NCBI RefSeq assembly: GCF_030014915.1
Contig: NZ_JAGIXS010000008.1
Span: 124,001 to 188,000 of the forward strand
Direction of reading: 5' to 3'
DNA length: 64,000 bases
Source: Pelomonas sp. V22
Lineage (GTDB): Bacteria; Pseudomonadota; Gammaproteobacteria; Burkholderiales; Burkholderiaceae_C
Positions 39,270-49,406 of this stretch are shown here, piece by piece. The notes beneath the pieces were generated by a model, which was not told the DNA's origin, did not search any database, and saw nothing but the letters and a program-made list of their open reading frames with translations. A program made the translations under genes and the position numbers. Each line of letters begins with the position of its first letter. Position 1 is the first letter of the stretch.

Positions 39270-40039
39270 CAGTGGGCTCCCTGCAGTTCGGTCGCTTCGC
39301 TGCCCATGTAGGCCTCGAGCACGGCCGGATGCTTGGACACCTCGGCGTAATTGCCCTCGGCCAGCACGGCGCCACGCGCCAGCACGGTCAGGCGGTCGGC
39401 GATCTTGGAGACCACGCGCATGTTGTGCTCCACCATCAGCACGGTGCGGCCCTGAGCCACCCGCTTGATCAGGTCGGTCACGCGCTCCACGTCCTCGTGG
39501 CCCATGCCCTGGGTGGGCTCGTCCAGCAGCATCAGCTCGGGCTCCATGGCCATGGTGGTGGCGATCTCCAGTGCCCGCTTGCGGCCATAGGGCAGGTCGC
39601 CGGCGCGCAGATGGGCCATGTCCTGCAGGTCGACCTCTACCAGCAGCTCCATCACGCGCTCGTCGAGCTTGGAGAGGCCCGAGAGGCCCTTCCAGAAATG
39701 GAAGCTGGTGCCGGTGAAGCGCTGCAGGCCGATGCGCACGTTCTCCAGCACCGTCAGGTGCGGGAACACGGCCGAGATCTGGAAGCTGCGGATCACGCCG
39801 CGGCGGGCGATCTCGGCCGGCTTCTCGCCGGTGATGTCGACGCCGTTGAAATGGATGCTGCCGCGCGTGGGCGTCAGGAACTTGGTCAGCAGGTTGAAGC
39901 AGGTGGTCTTGCCGGCGCCATTGGGGCCGATCAGCGCATGGATGTGGCCACGCCGCACCTGCAGGTTCACGCCGTCCACGGCGGTGAAGCCCTTGAAGTC
40001 CTTGCTGAGGCCTTTTGTCTCGAGTATCAGTTCGCTCAT
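39269..40039 (-). CDS. livG: Branched-chain amino acid ABC ATPase LivG
   Basis: A 256-residue LivG ATPase with a normal Walker A (GPNGAGKTT), signature LPYGRKRALEIA, Walker B LMLLDEPTQGMG and VLMVEHNM. It is first in the leftward liv operon. The start at 40039 gives MSELILETKGLSKDF; a longer in-frame ATG at 40075 adds 12 residues without family support. The 270-bp gap to the divergent DUF885 gene holds the promoter region. Confidence 0.93.
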   Translation of the reverse strand: MSELILETKGLSKDFKGFTAVDGVNLQVRRGHIHALIGPNGAGKTTCFNLLTKFLTPTRGSIHFNGVDITGEKPAEIARRGVIRSFQISAVFPHLTVLENVRIGLQRFTGTSFHFWKGLSGLSKLDERVMELLVEVDLQDMAHLRAGDLPYGRKRALEIATTMAMEPELMLLDEPTQGMGHEDVERVTDLIKRVAQGRTVLMVEHNMRVVSKIADRLTVLARGAVLAEGNYAEVSKHPAVLEAYMGSEATELQGAH

Positions 40040-40309
40040 GGGCTCTGACTTGTTTCCTCGTGCATGGGCACGCACTGCAGCCGATGAATGTAGGACTCTC
40101 TCAGCCCGGCCGCTCCCCGGACCTTCCCTTTACGTAGATTTGCACAAGGGTTTGCCCCGGGCGGTTTTGTCAGGCAGGTGTCAGGGCCCTTGCCTGCGCC
40201 TGTCTGCACTGGCCGGGCTGCCTGCCACGCGCACAAAAGCCGTGCACGGGCTTTGGCAAGCGGTCAGCGTCGGCCTAGGATCGGCGCTCCTTGTCATGAG
40301 CCTTTCCCG

Positions 40310-42079
40310 ATGACGACCACCCTGCCCTTCAAGCGCTTCGCCCTGCTCGCCCTGCTGCCCCTGTGCGCCCAGGCCGCCCCCGATTTCGACCGCTGGGCCG
40401 AAGGCCTGGCCCTGGATCGCATGCGCGCCGAGCCCACGCTGGCCACCGTGCGCCAGTACCTGCCCGAGGCGGAGCAGCAGCAGCTCGACGCCAAGCTCAC
40501 GCCCAACACGCCCGAGCAGCGCGCCGCCCGCATCGCAGCGGCCAAGGCCGCGCTGCAGCAGCTCCAGGGCTTCGACCGCAGCCAGCTCACGCCCCAGCAG
40601 CGCACCTCGGCGGCGGTGGTCGAGTGGTCGCTGCGCAGCACGGTGGACGGCGCGCCGTTTGACGACTTCGATTTCGTCTTCAGCCAGTTCCGCGGCCTGC
40701 ATGTCAGCCTGGTGAACTTCCTGAGCCAGACCCACCCGATCCGCAACGAGCGCGACATCGCCAACTACCTGGCGCGCCTGCAGCAGGTGGCTGGCCAGAT
40801 GGACAACGGCATCACCCGCGCCAAGGAGGCGGCCGGGCGTGGCTTCCTGATGCCGCGCTTCATCACCGAGGCGGCGCTCGGACAGTTCGAGCGCTTCCTC
40901 GCTGACCCGGCCGGCCGCAATGTGCTGGTGGCCTCGCTGGCGCAGCGCGCCGAGAAGCTGTCGGGCCTCGCCCCCGAGGCCCGCGCCAAGGCCCTGGCCG
41001 AGGCTGAGAAGATCACGGCCGAGTCCGTCATCCCGGCCTTCCGCCGCGCCCAGGCCTTGCTGAAGGAGCAACTCCCCAAGACCACCGACGATGCCGGCCT
41101 GTGGCGCCTGCCGGGCGGCGACAAGGCCTACGCCTTCGAGCTGCGCCGCAACACCACGACCGACTACACGCCAGCCCAGATCCATGCCATCGGCCTCGCT
41201 GAAGTGGCGCGCATCGAGGGCCTGATGGACGGCCTCCTGAAGCAGATCGGCTACAAGGACGGCACGGTGATGGCCCGCATGGTCAAGCTCGATGCCGACC
41301 TGCAGCCCAAGGAGGCCGAGCCCCGCCCCGCCCTGCTGGCCCGCTACGAGAGCCTGCTGCGCGATGCCGAGCAGCGCGCCAAGCTGATCTTCGACATCAC
41401 GCCCAAGGCGCCGGTGGTGGTCAAGCGCGAGCCGCCCTTCACCGAGAAGACCGCTGCCGCGCACTACTCGGCGCCGGCCAAGGACGGCACGCTGCCCGGC
41501 ATCTTCTGGGCGCCGCTGCCGGGGCCGGTGTTCCGCATGACGAACATGCGCACGCTGACCTACCACGAGGGCGTGCCGGGCCACCATTTCCAGATCGCCC
41601 TGCAGCAAGAGACCGAGAGCCTGCCGCGCTACCGCCGCGACTCGGTGTTCGCCGGCGGCTCGGCTTACGCCGAGGGCTGGGCCCTGTATTCGGAGCAGCT
41701 GGCCGTCGAGAACGGCTGGTATGACGACAACGGGGGCGACGTCCCCGGCCGCCTCGGCCAGCTCGATGCCGAGTTGTTCCGCGCCAAGCGCCTGGTGGTC
41801 GACACCGGCCTGCATGCGATGAAGTGGACCCGCCAGCAGGCGCTGGACTACGGCATCCCGGTGGCCGAGGTCGAGCGCTACGTGGTGATGCCCGGCCAGG
41901 CCTGCGCCTACAAGATGGGCATGCTGCACATCCTGGCCGAGCGCACCAAGGCGCAAAAGGCCCTGGGCGCCAAGTTCGAGATGAAGAAGTTCCACAACCT
42001 CGTGCTGCAGACCGGCAATGTGCCGCTGGCCGTGCTGAGCCAGGTCGTGGATGAATGGGTGGCCGCCCAGCAGAAATAG
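40310..42079 (+). CDS. DUF885 family secreted zinc-hydrolase-like protein
   Basis: A 589-residue DUF885 protein with a signal peptide (ending CAQAAPD). The metal-site motif YHEGVPGHHFQ (near 417-427) resembles the HExxH of zinc peptidases, and YAEGWALYSEQLA follows, as in this family. The N-terminal half is helical. It is probably a periplasmic peptidase or hydrolase; substrate unknown. An overlapping ORF start upstream (40178) would begin in the livG promoter region and add 44 non-family residues. Confidence 0.88.
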   Translation: MTTTLPFKRFALLALLPLCAQAAPDFDRWAEGLALDRMRAEPTLATVRQYLPEAEQQQLDAKLTPNTPEQRAARIAAAKAALQQLQGFDRSQLTPQQRTSAAVVEWSLRSTVDGAPFDDFDFVFSQFRGLHVSLVNFLSQTHPIRNERDIANYLARLQQVAGQMDNGITRAKEAAGRGFLMPRFITEAALGQFERFLADPAGRNVLVASLAQRAEKLSGLAPEARAKALAEAEKITAESVIPAFRRAQALLKEQLPKTTDDAGLWRLPGGDKAYAFELRRNTTTDYTPAQIHAIGLAEVARIEGLMDGLLKQIGYKDGTVMARMVKLDADLQPKEAEPRPALLARYESLLRDAEQRAKLIFDITPKAPVVVKREPPFTEKTAAAHYSAPAKDGTLPGIFWAPLPGPVFRMTNMRTLTYHEGVPGHHFQIALQQETESLPRYRRDSVFAGGSAYAEGWALYSEQLAVENGWYDDNGGDVPGRLGQLDAELFRAKRLVVDTGLHAMKWTRQQALDYGIPVAEVERYVVMPGQACAYKMGMLHILAERTKAQKALGAKFEMKKFHNLVLQTGNVPLAVLSQVVDEWVAAQQK

Positions 42080-42129
42080 CGCGCAACGGCTATCCTGCGG
42101 CGCTGCCTTTCCCGACCTGGAGACACGCC

Positions 42130-43056
42130 ATGAAACGAGCCACCCTTGCCCTGAGTCTTGCCCTGGCCTTCGCGGCGGGCGGCGCACAAGCTGCCGCCCC
42201 CTTCGTCAAGAGCCAGGCCCCCGGCGTCTTCCGCATGATGCTGGGCGACTTCGAAGTCACCGCCATCAACGACGGCACGTTGGACTTGGCCGTAGACAAG
42301 CTGCTGAAGGAGAACCGCCCGGGCCAGGTGGCCGAGGCGCTGAAGCATGCCCACCTCGGCCTGCCGCTCGAGACCTCGGTCAACGCCTACCTGATCAACA
42401 CCGGCGCCAAGCTGGTGATGGTCGACACCGGCGCCGCCAGCGTCTTCGGCCCCACGCTGGGCCGCGTGCTGGCCAACCTGAAGGCCGCCGGCTACTCGCC
42501 CGAGCAGGTCGACGAGATCTACATCACCCACCGCCATGGCGACCACATCGGCGGCCTGACGGTCGGCGGCAAACCGGTGTTCCCGAATGCTGTCGTGCGC
42601 CTGGACAAGCGCGATGCCGACTACCTGAGCGCACCCCCGGCCGCCGGCCAGGCGCCCGACGGCGTGCAGCTCGCCGCCAAGCCCTACCTGGACAGCGGCC
42701 GCATCAAGCCCTTCGATGGCGCCACCGAGCTGGTGCCCGGCGTGCGCGCCCAGCCGGCCTACGGCCACACACCGGGCCACACGGTCTACGTGGCCGAAAG
42801 CAAGGGCCAGAAGATGGTGTTCGGTGGCGACTCCATGCACGTCGCCTCGGTGCAGTTCCCCGACCCGACGGTGACCATCAGCTTCGACAGCGATTCCAGC
42901 AAGGCCATGCCCGAGCGCCAGAAGCTCTACGCCGAGGCCGCTGCCGGCGGCTACTACCTGGCCTTCACCCACGTCTCCTTCCCCGGCATCGGCCGCGTGA
43001 AGGCCGAGGGCAAGGGCTACCAGTGGCAGCCGGTGAATTACACGCGACTGCCTTGA
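42130..43056 (+). CDS. Secreted MBL-fold metallo-hydrolase
   Basis: A 308-residue metallo-beta-lactamase-fold protein with a signal peptide (ending GAQAA). The metal-binding motif THRHGDHIGG is near residues 134-143, with later His ligands in YGHTPGHT and Asp in FGGDSMH. It looks like a periplasmic hydrolase of the lactonase or quorum-quenching-like group; beta-lactamase activity cannot be assumed. It is 50 bases downstream of the DUF885 gene, same strand. Confidence 0.88.
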   Translation: MKRATLALSLALAFAAGGAQAAAPFVKSQAPGVFRMMLGDFEVTAINDGTLDLAVDKLLKENRPGQVAEALKHAHLGLPLETSVNAYLINTGAKLVMVDTGAASVFGPTLGRVLANLKAAGYSPEQVDEIYITHRHGDHIGGLTVGGKPVFPNAVVRLDKRDADYLSAPPAAGQAPDGVQLAAKPYLDSGRIKPFDGATELVPGVRAQPAYGHTPGHTVYVAESKGQKMVFGGDSMHVASVQFPDPTVTISFDSDSSKAMPERQKLYAEAAAGGYYLAFTHVSFPGIGRVKAEGKGYQWQPVNYTRLP

Positions 43057-43068
43057 GCTGGTAGAGGC

Positions 43069-43107
43069 GGCGCAGTCCGTCCCCTGGTCCAGGGGACGGA
43101 CTGCGCC
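43069..43107. repeat. Perfect 19-bp inverted repeat
   Basis: GGCGCAGTCCGTCCCCTGG (43069-43087), one T, then its exact reverse complement (43089-43107). It lies 12 bases after the MBL gene stop. No T-run follows, so it is not a classical terminator. Confidence 0.85.
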
Positions 43108-43186
43108 TGCCGGGCGCGGGATAAAGCAGCAACGAGGATCCGGCACAGGGTCCAGCGCGGGGGGCCTTTGCACTGGAGCGAATGCC

Positions 43187-43948
43187 ATGCGCTGTCCCGG
43201 CCTGGCCTGCCTGACCTGCCTGCTGCTGCTTCTCGCCCTGCCGCTGCCGGCGGCGCGCGCTGCCGACGAGTTGCTGGCCGTGTCCGAAGACGCGCCGCCC
43301 TTCGCCTACCTCGACAACGGCCGCTTCCTCGGCCTCGCAAATGAGCTGCTGGACCGCATCGCGCAGCGCTCCGGTCTGCGCCTGCAACGCAGCCAGCAAC
43401 CCTGGGCCCGCGCGCAGCAGACGGTGCAGCAACTTCCCAACAGCCTGCTCTACGTGACCGTGCGCACGCCAGCGCGCGAGTCGCAGTACCGCTGGGTCGG
43501 TCCGGTGGACGACTGCGACATCGTGGTGATGGCACTGGCCACCAGCGGCCTCGCGTTCGAGCCCAAGGCGGCCAGCAGCCGGCAGCTGCGCATAGGCGCG
43601 GTGCGCGGCTCGCCTTCGGCCCAGCTGCTGCGCGATGCCGGCCTGCCCGAGCGCGCCATCTACATCACGCCGGGCAGCGAGACCTCGACCAAGATGCTCT
43701 ACGCCGGCCACCTGGACATGATTGCCGGCCTGGTCCTGCCCTATGCCAACCAGGCCGGGCGCCTCGGCCTCGATGGCGCGCAGCTGAACGTCATCCATCA
43801 GCTGCAAAAGGGCCATGGCTGCTACTACGCCTTCAACCCGGCCGTCGATGCCCGGCTGTTCGAGCGCTTTGCCAAGGCCTTTGAAGCGCTGCGCGCCGAG
43901 GGCGAGCTGAAGGCCCTGCGCGGCCGCTACCTGCGCGCGATGAGGTAG
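43187..43948 (+). CDS. Periplasmic amino-acid-type solute-binding protein
   Basis: A 253-residue SBP_bac_3-like protein with a signal peptide (CLLLLLALPLPAARA, ending near AADE). It has the start LAVSEDAPPFAYLDNGRFLGLANELLDRI typical of polar-amino-acid binding proteins, shown here in parts, and the C-terminal helix LRAEGELKALRGRYLR. No transport partners adjoin. Three cysteines fall in the leader and two in the mature part. Ligand unknown. Confidence 0.8.
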   Translation: MRCPGLACLTCLLLLLALPLPAARAADELLAVSEDAPPFAYLDNGRFLGLANELLDRIAQRSGLRLQRSQQPWARAQQTVQQLPNSLLYVTVRTPARESQYRWVGPVDDCDIVVMALATSGLAFEPKAASSRQLRIGAVRGSPSAQLLRDAGLPERAIYITPGSETSTKMLYAGHLDMIAGLVLPYANQAGRLGLDGAQLNVIHQLQKGHGCYYAFNPAVDARLFERFAKAFEALRAEGELKALRGRYLRAMR

Positions 43949-44055
43949 AGCGGGCGGCTTTTACACCTTGTCACGTCGGCCAATCACCGGCGTGCCTCGT
44001 TGGCTAGCTACGGTGTCACTGCGGGTGGCACCGGTTCAACGACAAGGAGCCCGTC

Positions 44056-44427
44056 ATGAGCCTGAACCGTCATCTCGCCCTCGCCCTGATTGCAGCCGCC
44101 GGCGCACTGTCGGCCGGCGCGGCAGCGGCTCATCCCGACGTGCGCTGGGCCGTCAGCGTCAACGCGCCGCCGGTCGCGGTGCAGGTCGCCTCCAACCGGG
44201 GTTACGGCGCCGTTTCGGTGCCGGTGGTCGATCGCTACGGCTACCCGGTCTACCGCGAACCCACACGCTGGGACCGCGATGCCGATGGCATCCCCGACCG
44301 CTATGAATACCGCTCGCGCCACCACCATCACCGCCACGAGCGCTTGGAGCGCTGCGAGCCCGACAGTGACCGCGATGGCGTGCCCGACCGCTACGACCGC
44401 CGCCCTTACAACCCGCATCGCCGCTGA
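44056..44427 (+). CDS. Small secreted protein with thrombospondin type 3-like Ca-binding repeats
   Basis: A 123-residue protein with a signal peptide (ending AAAAHPD). The C-terminal half has two Asp-rich motifs, DRDADGIPDRYE and DSDRDGVPDRYD, like thrombospondin type 3 repeats that bind calcium, separated by a His/Arg-rich stretch (HHHHRHERLE). The middle is a short Val/Tyr-rich segment. AAGGAG precedes ATG 44056. Role unknown; metal binding in the envelope is a reasonable guess. Confidence 0.75.
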   Translation: MSLNRHLALALIAAAGALSAGAAAAHPDVRWAVSVNAPPVAVQVASNRGYGAVSVPVVDRYGYPVYREPTRWDRDADGIPDRYEYRSRHHHHRHERLERCEPDSDRDGVPDRYDRRPYNPHRR

Positions 44428-44437
44428 TCAAGACCTC

Positions 44438-44458
44438 AGCTTTGGCAAACCCAAAGCT
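44438..44458. repeat. Hairpin AGCTTTGG/CCAAAGCT
   Basis: An 8-bp perfect stem, AGCTTTGG (44438-44445) and CCAAAGCT (44451-44458), with loop CAAAC, just after the Ca-binding protein gene. There is no T-run, so its role as terminator or operator is open. Confidence 0.4.
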
Positions 44459-44515
44459 TGACGCGCCAAAAGGTGGTTAACATTTCCCCTCCAAGATTCA
44501 CCGGGAGGGGAGATC

Positions 44516-45064
44516 ATGTCCAAGAAGCACGACAAGGGGCGCGCCGCCCTGGTCCTCGTAGCAGCGATGACGCTGCTGGGTTCCGCCCAGGCCGAGGACC
44601 GGGTGACGGTCAACCAGGGCGTCTACATCGGCGTCACCGAGAGCTGGGTACGCGGGCCCGATGCCCGCTACCGCGACAACTCGCTGATTGCCGACCCGAC
44701 GCTGGGCTACCGCATCAACCCGCAGTTCGGTGTCGAGCTGTTTGCCCGCGACCTGTGCGGCGTGTTTTGCGGCCTGTTCCAGGGCAAGGACTTTGCCCAG
44801 GCCGACACGCACACCGGCGTGGCGGCCCTGGGTTATCTGCCGCTGGTCAATGGCAACTTCAAGGCCATGGGTCGCCTGGGGCTGGGCCGCACCAAGTACG
44901 CACGCGGCATCGGCAACACCCACGCCGCCCGTGAGACCGAGGCCACGCTGGGGGCCGGCCTGGCCTACGACTTCGGGCCGATGTTCGGCATCAAGCTGGA
45001 GGCGCTGCGCTACACACGCGCCCATACCAACTCGGTGAGCCTGGGCGCCGAGTGGCGTTTTTGA
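44516..45064 (+). CDS. Small outer-membrane beta-barrel protein
   Basis: A 182-residue OmpW/OMP_b-brl-like protein: signal peptide (ending GSAQAED), alternating strands such as GVYIGVTESWV and AMGRLGLGRTKYARG, and a terminal Phe in VSLGAEWRF as needed for outer-membrane assembly. GGGAGGGG precedes the ATG. Two cysteines (LCGVFCG) in a loop are unusual. Function unknown. Confidence 0.8.
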   Translation: MSKKHDKGRAALVLVAAMTLLGSAQAEDRVTVNQGVYIGVTESWVRGPDARYRDNSLIADPTLGYRINPQFGVELFARDLCGVFCGLFQGKDFAQADTHTGVAALGYLPLVNGNFKAMGRLGLGRTKYARGIGNTHAARETEATLGAGLAYDFGPMFGIKLEALRYTRAHTNSVSLGAEWRF

Positions 45065-45116
45065 GCGCTTGAGCTCCCAGCCCGCAACCCACGGCGCTGT
45101 CGACGGCCGCGCCGGC

Positions 45117-45842
45117 TCAGGCCCTGCGGCGCTTGCTGGCGACCCTCAGCCCGGCCAGGCCCAGCAGGCACAAGGGCAGGCTGCCTGGAAGGGGCACGGT
45201 CAGGGCGGCGTCGCGATACAGGCTCAGGCCCGGGGAGCCGAAATAGGCCACCTGCATCGGGAGCACGGTCGCGGGCATATCGCTGATGGAGGCATCGGCC
45301 CGGAACTCGGCCCGCTCACCGTTGTAGTGCCAGTCTGAGACCCAGCCCACGAAGCGGGTGTCGGCTTGGCCTTCGAGACTGGTTTCATACAAGGCCCACG
45401 ACAGGTCAATGTGGGTCGTCCACAGCGGGCCGGCCGTTAGGCCCGAGGCAGCATAAGTGTCGCCAAACAGGCCGACGAAGGCACGGAAGGGCTCGCCCAG
45501 CAGCCGTTGGCTGCGCTCATAGAACACGATGTCGTAGTCCTCGGACAGGTCGGAGCGCTCATAGGCGTGGCCCTTGACGAACTCGAAGTCGGTGAACAGG
45601 GTGTTCATCTGCTCCCGCCCGGCCAGACGCCAGCCCGCATCGCGCAGGCCCTGGGCGGCCGGGTCCAGCTGGAACCATTCGACCGACTTGCCCAGGGTTT
45701 CGGTCCACATCAGCCATTCGCGGCCGCCGCCGCTGATGACCTGGCTGCCGCTGTCGCGGCTGTAGCCTCGGTATTCGATGGGCGTCGCATGGGCGGACGG
45801 CGACAGGACCGCCAGGGCGGCCAGAGAAATGAGCTTGCGCAT
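45117..45842 (-). CDS. Exported protein with PEP-CTERM-like tail
   Basis: A 241-residue protein with a signal peptide (RKLISLAALAVLSPSAHA) and a C-terminal sorting-like tail, VPLPGSLPLCLLGLAGL, followed by a basic end (ASKRRRA). The tail is a variant of PEP-CTERM (VPEPxxLxL is usual), which directs proteins to exosortase-type processing. The body is not recognised; it includes a REWLMWTETLGKS segment common near the start of several PEP-CTERM exported proteins. No exosortase is in the window. Confidence 0.75.
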   Translation of the reverse strand: MRKLISLAALAVLSPSAHATPIEYRGYSRDSGSQVISGGGREWLMWTETLGKSVEWFQLDPAAQGLRDAGWRLAGREQMNTLFTDFEFVKGHAYERSDLSEDYDIVFYERSQRLLGEPFRAFVGLFGDTYAASGLTAGPLWTTHIDLSWALYETSLEGQADTRFVGWVSDWHYNGERAEFRADASISDMPATVLPMQVAYFGSPGLSLYRDAALTVPLPGSLPLCLLGLAGLRVASKRRRA

Positions 45843-45988
45843 TGCGGCTTCCTCACCAGCTATTGGGTTGCGGGGAGGACCAGGGGCGGTACTCCTCCTG
45901 CCTTGGAAGCGGGCGGGAAGCAAAACATCAGGGGGCCGGCCGTGGTTCTCACCCCCTCAGGTCGGGGGGCGTCCGGGCCGGGCCGGCC

Positions 45989-47641
<1,653 letters not shown>

Positions 47642-47747
47642 GAGGCTGAGGTCTTATTCGGGTGGCTCGCGAAACGGGCAAACAAGCGAGCGAACCCCGG
47701 ATTATCCCCGCAGCCTCAGGTCTGGCCTCGTGGCCCTGCGCCTGACC

Positions 47748-48161
47748 TCATTGGCCGCCAATGACCTTGACCGAGCCATCCACCTTGCTACTGTCCAGCA
47801 CGCCGATGCCATTGGGAGTGCTGGCGATCCATTTCTTCAGCTCGTCCTCGTTCTCGAACTGCTTGGGCGCCTGCGCCTTGCCGGTGAAGATCAGCTGGGT
47901 CCAGACAGCCTTGTACTGCTGGTTGCTCTTGCCGACGTAGCTGGAGAGAAAGTCTTCGCGCAGCTTGCCCTCCTTGGGCAGGCCGGGTTGAACCGCGCCT
48001 ACGCCTGGCAGGGCGCTCGACTGCCCCAGGAAGACGGCCTTGATGTCGTCGGCCCCTGGCTTGCCGGCCATGCCGGGGTTGGCCACGACGACCGGGCCGG
48101 CACTGACGAGGCCAGCGATCAGCGAGGCGCAAAGGATCGTGAGTATGCGTGTGTGCTTCAT
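47748..48161 (-). CDS. Small PstS-like periplasmic phosphate-binding-like protein
   Basis: A 137-residue protein with a signal peptide (RILTILCASLIAGLVSAG) and a short phosphate-binding-like domain: VVVANPGMAGKPGADDIKAVFLGQ, TQLIFTGKAQAP and ASTPNGIGVLD, shown in parts. Such short proteins are called phosphate ABC substrate-binding proteins, but this one is less than half PstS length and has no ABC partners. It lies 17 bases after the porin gene in the same direction, so the two are probably co-expressed. Confidence 0.8.
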   Translation of the reverse strand: MKHTRILTILCASLIAGLVSAGPVVVANPGMAGKPGADDIKAVFLGQSSALPGVGAVQPGLPKEGKLREDFLSSYVGKSNQQYKAVWTQLIFTGKAQAPKQFENEDELKKWIASTPNGIGVLDSSKVDGSVKVIGGQ

Positions 48162-48178
48162 GATCTTGCCCTCGCCGC

Positions 48179-49303
48179 TCAGAAGGTGAAGTCCAGCGAG
48201 ACCGCCAGGGCCTTGGAGTTCCCGATGAAGGGGAAGGCCGACTTGTCCTTGAACACGTCGTACTCGAACTTCAAGGCCATGTTGTCGCGGAAGTCCCAGC
48301 GCAGCGTGGCCGCCAGGGTGTTGTGCTTCTCGTTGGACGTGGGGTCGTCCTTGAAGTCCTCGGTGAAGCGCGAGTAGGTCAGCATGGGCAGCCAGTCGCC
48401 AAAGCGGCGGCCAGCGCCGACGAAGTAGACGTTGTAGATGTCCTTGGGCGCATCGGGCCGCACGAAGCGGTTGATCTCGGTGCGCAGCACCCAGTCGTTC
48501 TGGTCCACGTTGAAGGTGAAGCCATAGAAGTTCTGCTTCACGCCGCTCTTGTTGACCGCGCCGCCGACCAGGCGATCGAGCTTGTTGGTCATCATCACGA
48601 AGCGGGCCGTGCCCCAGTCGGTGCCCAGCTCCACGTAGCCGCCGAGGATGCTCTTCCACTTCTCGTTGACGCGGTCGTCGTAGTAGATCTTGCCGAGCAT
48701 GCGGTTGTCCTTGTCACTCTCGCTGCCGGCCCAGACATTGGCCGTCACCGAGAGGCTGCCGTAGTTCTTGCGGAACAGCAGGTTGGCGCCGTTGTAAGCC
48801 ACGATCTGCCAGCCGTAGAGGTCGCCCGGCGGGCGTATCCAGGGGTAGGCATAGCCGACCTGGAAGAAGTCCGAGTAGCCGAACAGCGGCAGGCGCTTGC
48901 GGCCGGCCTGCAGCGTCAGCGAATCGGTCAGCGCGTAGGAGCCGTAGGCCCAGTCGACGGCCGGCTTCATGTCGTTGCCGCCATGGCCGGTGACCTGGCC
49001 GGTGAAGCTCAGCCCCCCGTCAAGCCGGTAGTTGGCCTGCAGGCCGAGGCGCGTGTCGGGTTTGAGCGAGAACTTGTCTTCATAGACGCCAACGTCCGGG
49101 TAGTTGGCGATGTAACAGGGACAGTCGAAACCGAAGTAGCGCTGCTGCGGCCCGGAGAAAGCCTTGCCGACGCCGATGGTGCCAAAGCCCGTGAAGCTGA
49201 GCTCGCCGGCCGTGGCCGCCGCTGCGGCGCCGAGCAGCGCCAGCCCAAGACACGAGGACCGCAGGCCCGTTTGAAACCCAGAACCATTAGCAAATGGATG
49301 CAT
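48179..49303 (-). CDS. Outer-membrane porin-like beta-barrel
   Basis: A 374-residue outer-membrane protein with a signal peptide (SCLGLALLGAAAAATA then GELSFTGFG) and alternating strands up to the terminal aromatic residue (AVSLDFTF). It begins with FTGFGTIGVGKAF and contains LTLQAGRKRLPLFGYSDF, typical of a porin family next to small PstS-like genes. A Cys pair (DCPC) is near the N-terminus. GGGAG precedes ATG 49303. The role may be phosphate or small-anion passage; not proven. Confidence 0.82.
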   Translation of the reverse strand: MHPFANGSGFQTGLRSSCLGLALLGAAAAATAGELSFTGFGTIGVGKAFSGPQQRYFGFDCPCYIANYPDVGVYEDKFSLKPDTRLGLQANYRLDGGLSFTGQVTGHGGNDMKPAVDWAYGSYALTDSLTLQAGRKRLPLFGYSDFFQVGYAYPWIRPPGDLYGWQIVAYNGANLLFRKNYGSLSVTANVWAGSESDKDNRMLGKIYYDDRVNEKWKSILGGYVELGTDWGTARFVMMTNKLDRLVGGAVNKSGVKQNFYGFTFNVDQNDWVLRTEINRFVRPDAPKDIYNVYFVGAGRRFGDWLPMLTYSRFTEDFKDDPTSNEKHNTLAATLRWDFRDNMALKFEYDVFKDKSAFPFIGNSKALAVSLDFTF

Positions 49304-49406
49304 GACGACTCCCAACGAAAAAGCTAGTTGAAAGAAAAGCAGGTGGGCCGGACCATGATGCTCCCGGGCAATTTGGGCGGCAAGCGCCCACTTGTGCGCC
49401 GTGGCG

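Noticed and set aside
42051-43064. Plus-strand frame overlapping the MBL gene
   Set aside because: Arg/Pro-rich out-of-frame reading of the MBL gene, which has the HxHxDH motif and signal peptide.
45842-45988. CCCCC/GGGGG pairing near 45950 as prfC terminator
   Set aside because: No T-run on the minus strand and a poor stem; I do not call it.
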